Program-made: the position numbers and the translations under genes | Shown here: piece after piece, positions 42,663 through 45,667 of the stretch | How the letters are laid out: every line of letters begins with the position of its first letter | How positions within the stretch are numbered: position 1 is the stretch's first letter | Origin: Rhodobacter sp. | Lineage (GTDB): Bacteria > Pseudomonadota > Alphaproteobacteria > Rhodobacterales > Rhodobacteraceae | Direction of reading: 5' to 3' | Assembly: GCA_020250125.1 (NCBI GenBank) | Contig: JADCEL010000056.1 | Coordinates: forward strand, 1 to 45,667 | Length of the DNA stretch: 45,667 nucleotides | The notes under the pieces: model-generated | What the model was told of the DNA's origin: nothing | The model's database searches: none | Seen by the model: only the letters and a program-made list of their open reading frames with translations

Positions 42663-45215
42663 CTATCCGGCTTCCAGCACCACAGCTGCGGCTGCCGGCC
42701 GGGCATCCGGCGGACAAAAGGCGATGATCAGATCCGTGATCGCCGATTTGCGCAGGGGCTTTGTCAGATAGCGGTCCATGCCGGACGCCAGAATCCCGGT
42801 TTCGTCGCCCTCCATCGCATGGGCGGTCAGCGCCACGATGGGAACATGGCCGCCAAGATGCGCCTCAAGCGCCCTGATCGCTTTGGTCGCATCGCGGCCG
42901 TCCATCTCGGGCATCGAGACATCCATCATGATCAGGTCCGGATGCCAGGACTGGAACAGATCCAGCGCTTCGCGGCCATTGCTGGCAAAGACAAGGTCGA
43001 TGGACAAATGCTTTGTCATCTTCCGGAACACCAGCTGGTTTGTCCTGTTGTCCTCGGCGGCCAGCACGCGCATCAGGCGCCCTTCGGCCGGGGGCGGCAG
43101 GGCTTTTGCCTCGGGCGGGGCGGCGGTTGCGGACAGGCCCTGAAGGCGGCGGTACAGATCGGACCGCAGGACGGGTTTCTGCAGCACCGCCGCCAGGATA
43201 TCGGCCTGCGGCAGGGCCCGCACCTCGGCCGGGTTCGACGACAAAAGCACGATGGGCAGGGCATATCCGGCCTGCCGCGCCCTTTGCGCCAGATCAAGCC
43301 CGTCCATCTCGGGCAGATCATGGTCCGTCACCAGCAGATCGATCGCGCTGTCCTGTTGCAGCGCGGCCAGGGCATCGGGTGCCGACCGGCATTGGACCAC
43401 CTCGATCCCGCAGGTGCCCAGCTGCCGTTCCAGGATGGTCCGGTTGATGAACTGCGTGTCCACGACAAGCGCCCGGCGCAGCCGTATCTGCGCCGGGGGC
43501 ACCCCGCCGGTCTCGGCCACCGGCAGCTCCACCCGGAAGCCAAAGCAGGATCCCTTGCCCAATTCGCTGTCCACCCAGACGATGCCGCCCATGCGTTCGA
43601 CCAGGCGCCGGGTGATGGCCAGACCGAGGCCGGTTCCCTCGAACCTGCGGTCGGTTTCGGCATCGACCTGATTGAACTCGCCGAAGATGTGGTCCAGATG
43701 CTCGGCCGCAATGCCGATGCCGGAATCTTCCACCGTGACATGAAGCTGCTGCCCGCCCGCTTGGGTTTCCAGGCCCACGACCCGGACAAGCACCTGCCCG
43801 GTATCGGTGAATTTCACGGCATTGCCCATCAGGTTGGTCATCACCTGCCGCAGCCGCACCGGATCACCGACATAGCGCGTCGGCAGGAACAGGTCGAAAT
43901 CGATCACCAGGCTGATGCCCTTGGCGCGGGCACGGGGCTGAAGCAGCATGGCGACCTCGTGGATCGTCCGCTCCAGGTCGAAGGGTTCGGGTTGCAGGGT
44001 AAGCCGTTCGGCCTCGATCTTTGAATAATCAAGGATGTCATTGATGATGACCAGAAGCGCCTCGCCCGAGGACCGGATGGTTTCGGCAAACAGGCGCTGC
44101 TCGTTTGACAGGGCGGTGTCGCACAGCAGTTCGGCCATGCCCACCACCCCGTTCATCGGCGTGCGGATTTCGTGGCTCATGTTGGCCAGGAAGGCCGACT
44201 TGGCGCGGTTCGCGGCCTCTGCCGCCTGCCGGGCGGCTTCCAGCGCGGCCTGCTGTTGCTTGGCCCAGGAGATGTCAACGCGCAGGCCGACGCGCCCGCC
44301 ATCCGGTGTGCGGTGGTCATGGGCACGCAGCCAGCGCCCGTCGCGCAGCTGCTGCTCATGCACGCCATCGGACTGGCGGTGCTGCGCCAGACGTTCGGCC
44401 AGCCAGGCCTCTTCGCGGCCCACCGCATCAGCATGCTGGCCGTGGTCCAGACCGTAGCGCAGGATATCCTCGAACCTGGCACCGGGCACCATGGCCGGTG
44501 CTGATTCTGGATAGATGTCGCGGTAGCGCTGGTTGCAGGCCAGCAGGCGGTCGTCCCTGTCAAACAGAACGAAACCGTCCGGGATAGCCTCGATGGCGGC
44601 CCAGATGCGCATCTGTTCGGTGATGTCGACGGCAAGTGTCACCATATCGCCGTCGCGTGCGCGGCGGTCGACGATGCGCACCCAGGTATTGTTGGAGAAT
44701 TTCAGAACGACCGGTTCGATCGGATCACTGTCCCAGCGCGCCATCATGGCGTCAACCCAGGCATCCACCGGCAGCCCGCCGGTATCGACGATGGCCTGCT
44801 CTGCCGCCCAGCGCAGGATGCTGTCGTAGCCCAGCCCCGGGGCAACAGCCAGACCGTCAAAGGCGGCAAGATAGGCCCGGTTGGCGGCGACCAGCCGTTG
44901 CGCGGGATCAAACACCGCAAAGCCGTCGCGGATCGTATTGATCGAATCCCAAAGGCGCCGTTCTGCCATGACAGCCGCCGTATGCGCGTTTTCCAGATCG
45001 GTCAGAAAGCGGCTGTTCTGGCCCTTCAGCACCTCGGCTTCGGACAGGGCGCTGCGCACCGCCTGCCTTTGCTCGACGATCTGGTCGGACAAGGACCGGG
45101 CATGAAGCGCCAGCTTCTCATTCGCGGCAAAGAGTTCGCGCTGCTTCTGTTCCAGAAGCCGTTCCGCCGCCAGTCTGCCCCGCCGTTCCTTTGCAAGCCG
45201 CTCGGCGATGTCCAT
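42663..45215 (-). CDS. Hybrid sensor histidine kinase, cytosolic, two receiver domains
   Basis: An 850-residue signalling kinase without membrane helices. An N-terminal coiled coil (residues 1-90) is followed by two PAS-like domains (about 95-200 and 205-315). Then come the phospho-acceptor helix with His348 (MSHEIRTPMNG), an ATPase domain (about 455-565, with NLMGNAVKFT and GTGLGL), and receivers REC1 (about 580-690, Asp631, Lys680) and REC2 (about 715-835, Asp765, Lys819). REC1 has only VVDT where receivers usually have two acidic residues, so its phosphorylation may be weak or lost. No cognate regulator is adjacent. The signal is unknown, possibly redox or a small ligand through PAS. Confidence 0.9.
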   Translation of the reverse strand: MDIAERLAKERRGRLAAERLLEQKQRELFAANEKLALHARSLSDQIVEQRQAVRSALSEAEVLKGQNSRFLTDLENAHTAAVMAERRLWDSINTIRDGFAVFDPAQRLVAANRAYLAAFDGLAVAPGLGYDSILRWAAEQAIVDTGGLPVDAWVDAMMARWDSDPIEPVVLKFSNNTWVRIVDRRARDGDMVTLAVDITEQMRIWAAIEAIPDGFVLFDRDDRLLACNQRYRDIYPESAPAMVPGARFEDILRYGLDHGQHADAVGREEAWLAERLAQHRQSDGVHEQQLRDGRWLRAHDHRTPDGGRVGLRVDISWAKQQQAALEAARQAAEAANRAKSAFLANMSHEIRTPMNGVVGMAELLCDTALSNEQRLFAETIRSSGEALLVIINDILDYSKIEAERLTLQPEPFDLERTIHEVAMLLQPRARAKGISLVIDFDLFLPTRYVGDPVRLRQVMTNLMGNAVKFTDTGQVLVRVVGLETQAGGQQLHVTVEDSGIGIAAEHLDHIFGEFNQVDAETDRRFEGTGLGLAITRRLVERMGGIVWVDSELGKGSCFGFRVELPVAETGGVPPAQIRLRRALVVDTQFINRTILERQLGTCGIEVVQCRSAPDALAALQQDSAIDLLVTDHDLPEMDGLDLAQRARQAGYALPIVLLSSNPAEVRALPQADILAAVLQKPVLRSDLYRRLQGLSATAAPPEAKALPPPAEGRLMRVLAAEDNRTNQLVFRKMTKHLSIDLVFASNGREALDLFQSWHPDLIMMDVSMPEMDGRDATKAIRALEAHLGGHVPIVALTAHAMEGDETGILASGMDRYLTKPLRKSAITDLIIAFCPPDARPAAAAVVLEAG

Positions 45216-45424
45216 TCCACGCTCTGACCTGTCACTGTGCCTTCTGGCACCTGCCCCTTCGGCCAGACTGACGCAACATCATGAACCGGGGCTTAACAGG
45301 GTGCTGAAAAGTGCCGGCCGCAAGGGTTGCCTGGCCGAAAAGCGGGAAAGACTTGCACCTGCGCGCGCGCTTTGCGCATCCCGGCCAGGGCCATCGCCCC
45401 TGCGACAGCACCGCGCTGCCCCTT
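45216..45424. other. Upstream region of the hybrid kinase, no gene
   Basis: This gap must contain the kinase promoter. TTGTCA-like and CTTCTGGCACC motifs occur, but no promoter pair is convincing. The minus-strand frame 45279-45644 starts with MAGAMAPAREAVTALSSV, similar to a frame at the window start, because both are read from copies of the same repeat and not because a protein is encoded. Confidence 0.35.
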
Positions 45425-45667
45425 GACCAGCCGGGGGCCACAGCCCCCGGACAGCGCCCGACCCGCCCATGGCGGGCGCTTCCCGCCCGCCGGGTCGGGC
45501 GCTGGCCTCTGTTGGTGCGGGTTGCACGGGTCTTGGTGGCACCGTCCCGCGCGGGCGGGGGAAACGCTGTGCGTCTCCGGGTCCCGCCCGTACTGACGAA
45601 AGCGCTGTCACCGCTTCTCTGGCAGGGGCCATCGCCCCAGCCACGACGCTGCGCTGGTATCTGGACC
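45425..45667. repeat. Hairpin-rich intergenic repeat, right copy (inverted)
   Basis: Inverted counterpart of the repeat at 1-185. Position 45431-45450 folds into an 8-bp GC stem with a 4-nt loop equal to the one at 29-52. Position 45453-45503 has 13-bp perfect inverted ends (AGCGCCCGACCCG and its complement). Bases 45537-45667 resemble 52-185 on the other strand. The modules appear in the order A-B-A' here against B-A at the left end, suggesting a larger modular repeat. Confidence 0.6.

Noticed and set aside
1-45667. CRISPR array, prophage or intact insertion sequence
   Set aside because: No regularly spaced direct repeats, phage structural genes, integrase or transposase were found.

Overview
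The window is GC-rich (roughly two-thirds G+C by eye) alphaproteobacterial chromosome, most likely a member of the Rhodobacterales (Rhodobacter/Paracoccus-like). The signs are a complete beta-hydroxyaspartate-cycle cluster (bhcR-bhcABCD), a SqrR-type persulfide-sensing ArsR regulator next to a sulfide:quinone oxidoreductase gene, a CtrA-type TTAA-N7-TTAA box upstream of flgE, and many ATGA start/stop overlaps. I see no prophage, no CRISPR array and no intact insertion sequence.

Layout. 1-545: hairpin-rich intergenic repeat with no credible gene. 546-2140: GNAT acetyltransferase, NADPH-dependent FMN reductase, GFA-family zinc protein. 2567-8867: IclR regulator bhcR, divergent bhcABCD, then a short-chain dehydrogenase. 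9413-11486: divergent heme genes hemE and hemC. 11902-17973: a five-gene minus-strand sulfide operon, transcribed sqr, DUF2892 protein, membrane fusion protein, RND pump, sqrR. Upstream of sqr, a perfect 7-8-7 palindrome overlaps the likely promoter. 18305-20823: two VOC proteins, a divergent tandem-domain HxlR-like regulator, tRNA-Arg(CCT) and a decayed LacI-family remnant; this stretch has a visibly lower GC content in its coding part. 20824-23229: mtaB-dapF and tRNA-Lys(TTT). 23482-29300: a small flagellar block, motB-flgE-flgK-flgL-flgI. 29536-33180: a cupin gene, trhO, and pncA-pncB for NAD salvage. 33233-35870: an overlapping arfB / class-III aminotransferase (phospholyase-like) / kinase operon. 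35903-36751: a terminator, an 18-codon micro-ORF with an exceptional Shine-Dalgarno region, and a queuosine-precursor transporter. 37076-39297: mepA and a UMF1-type MFS transporter. 39434-42657: yggT-like gene, recQ, yaaA. 42663-45215: a hybrid histidine kinase. 45216-45667: intergenic DNA whose distal part is an inverted copy of the repeat at the window start.

How the genes work together. BhcA-D would convert glyoxylate plus glycine into oxaloacetate-level carbon, with BhcR as local regulator. In the sulfide operon, SQR oxidises sulfide to sulfane sulfur, SqrR senses the resulting persulfides, and the RND/MFP pair plus the YgaP-like membrane protein probably handle a related toxic or reactive product; that last link is inference. 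PncA/PncB feed nicotinamide to NAD. The kinase/phospholyase pair resembles the animal hydroxylysine or phosphoethanolamine degradation pair.

The least explained features are the RND pump tied to sulfide oxidation, the micro-ORF whose leader is complementary to 17 nt of the 16S rRNA 3' end, the tandem HxlR regulator, and the inverted repeats at the two window ends.
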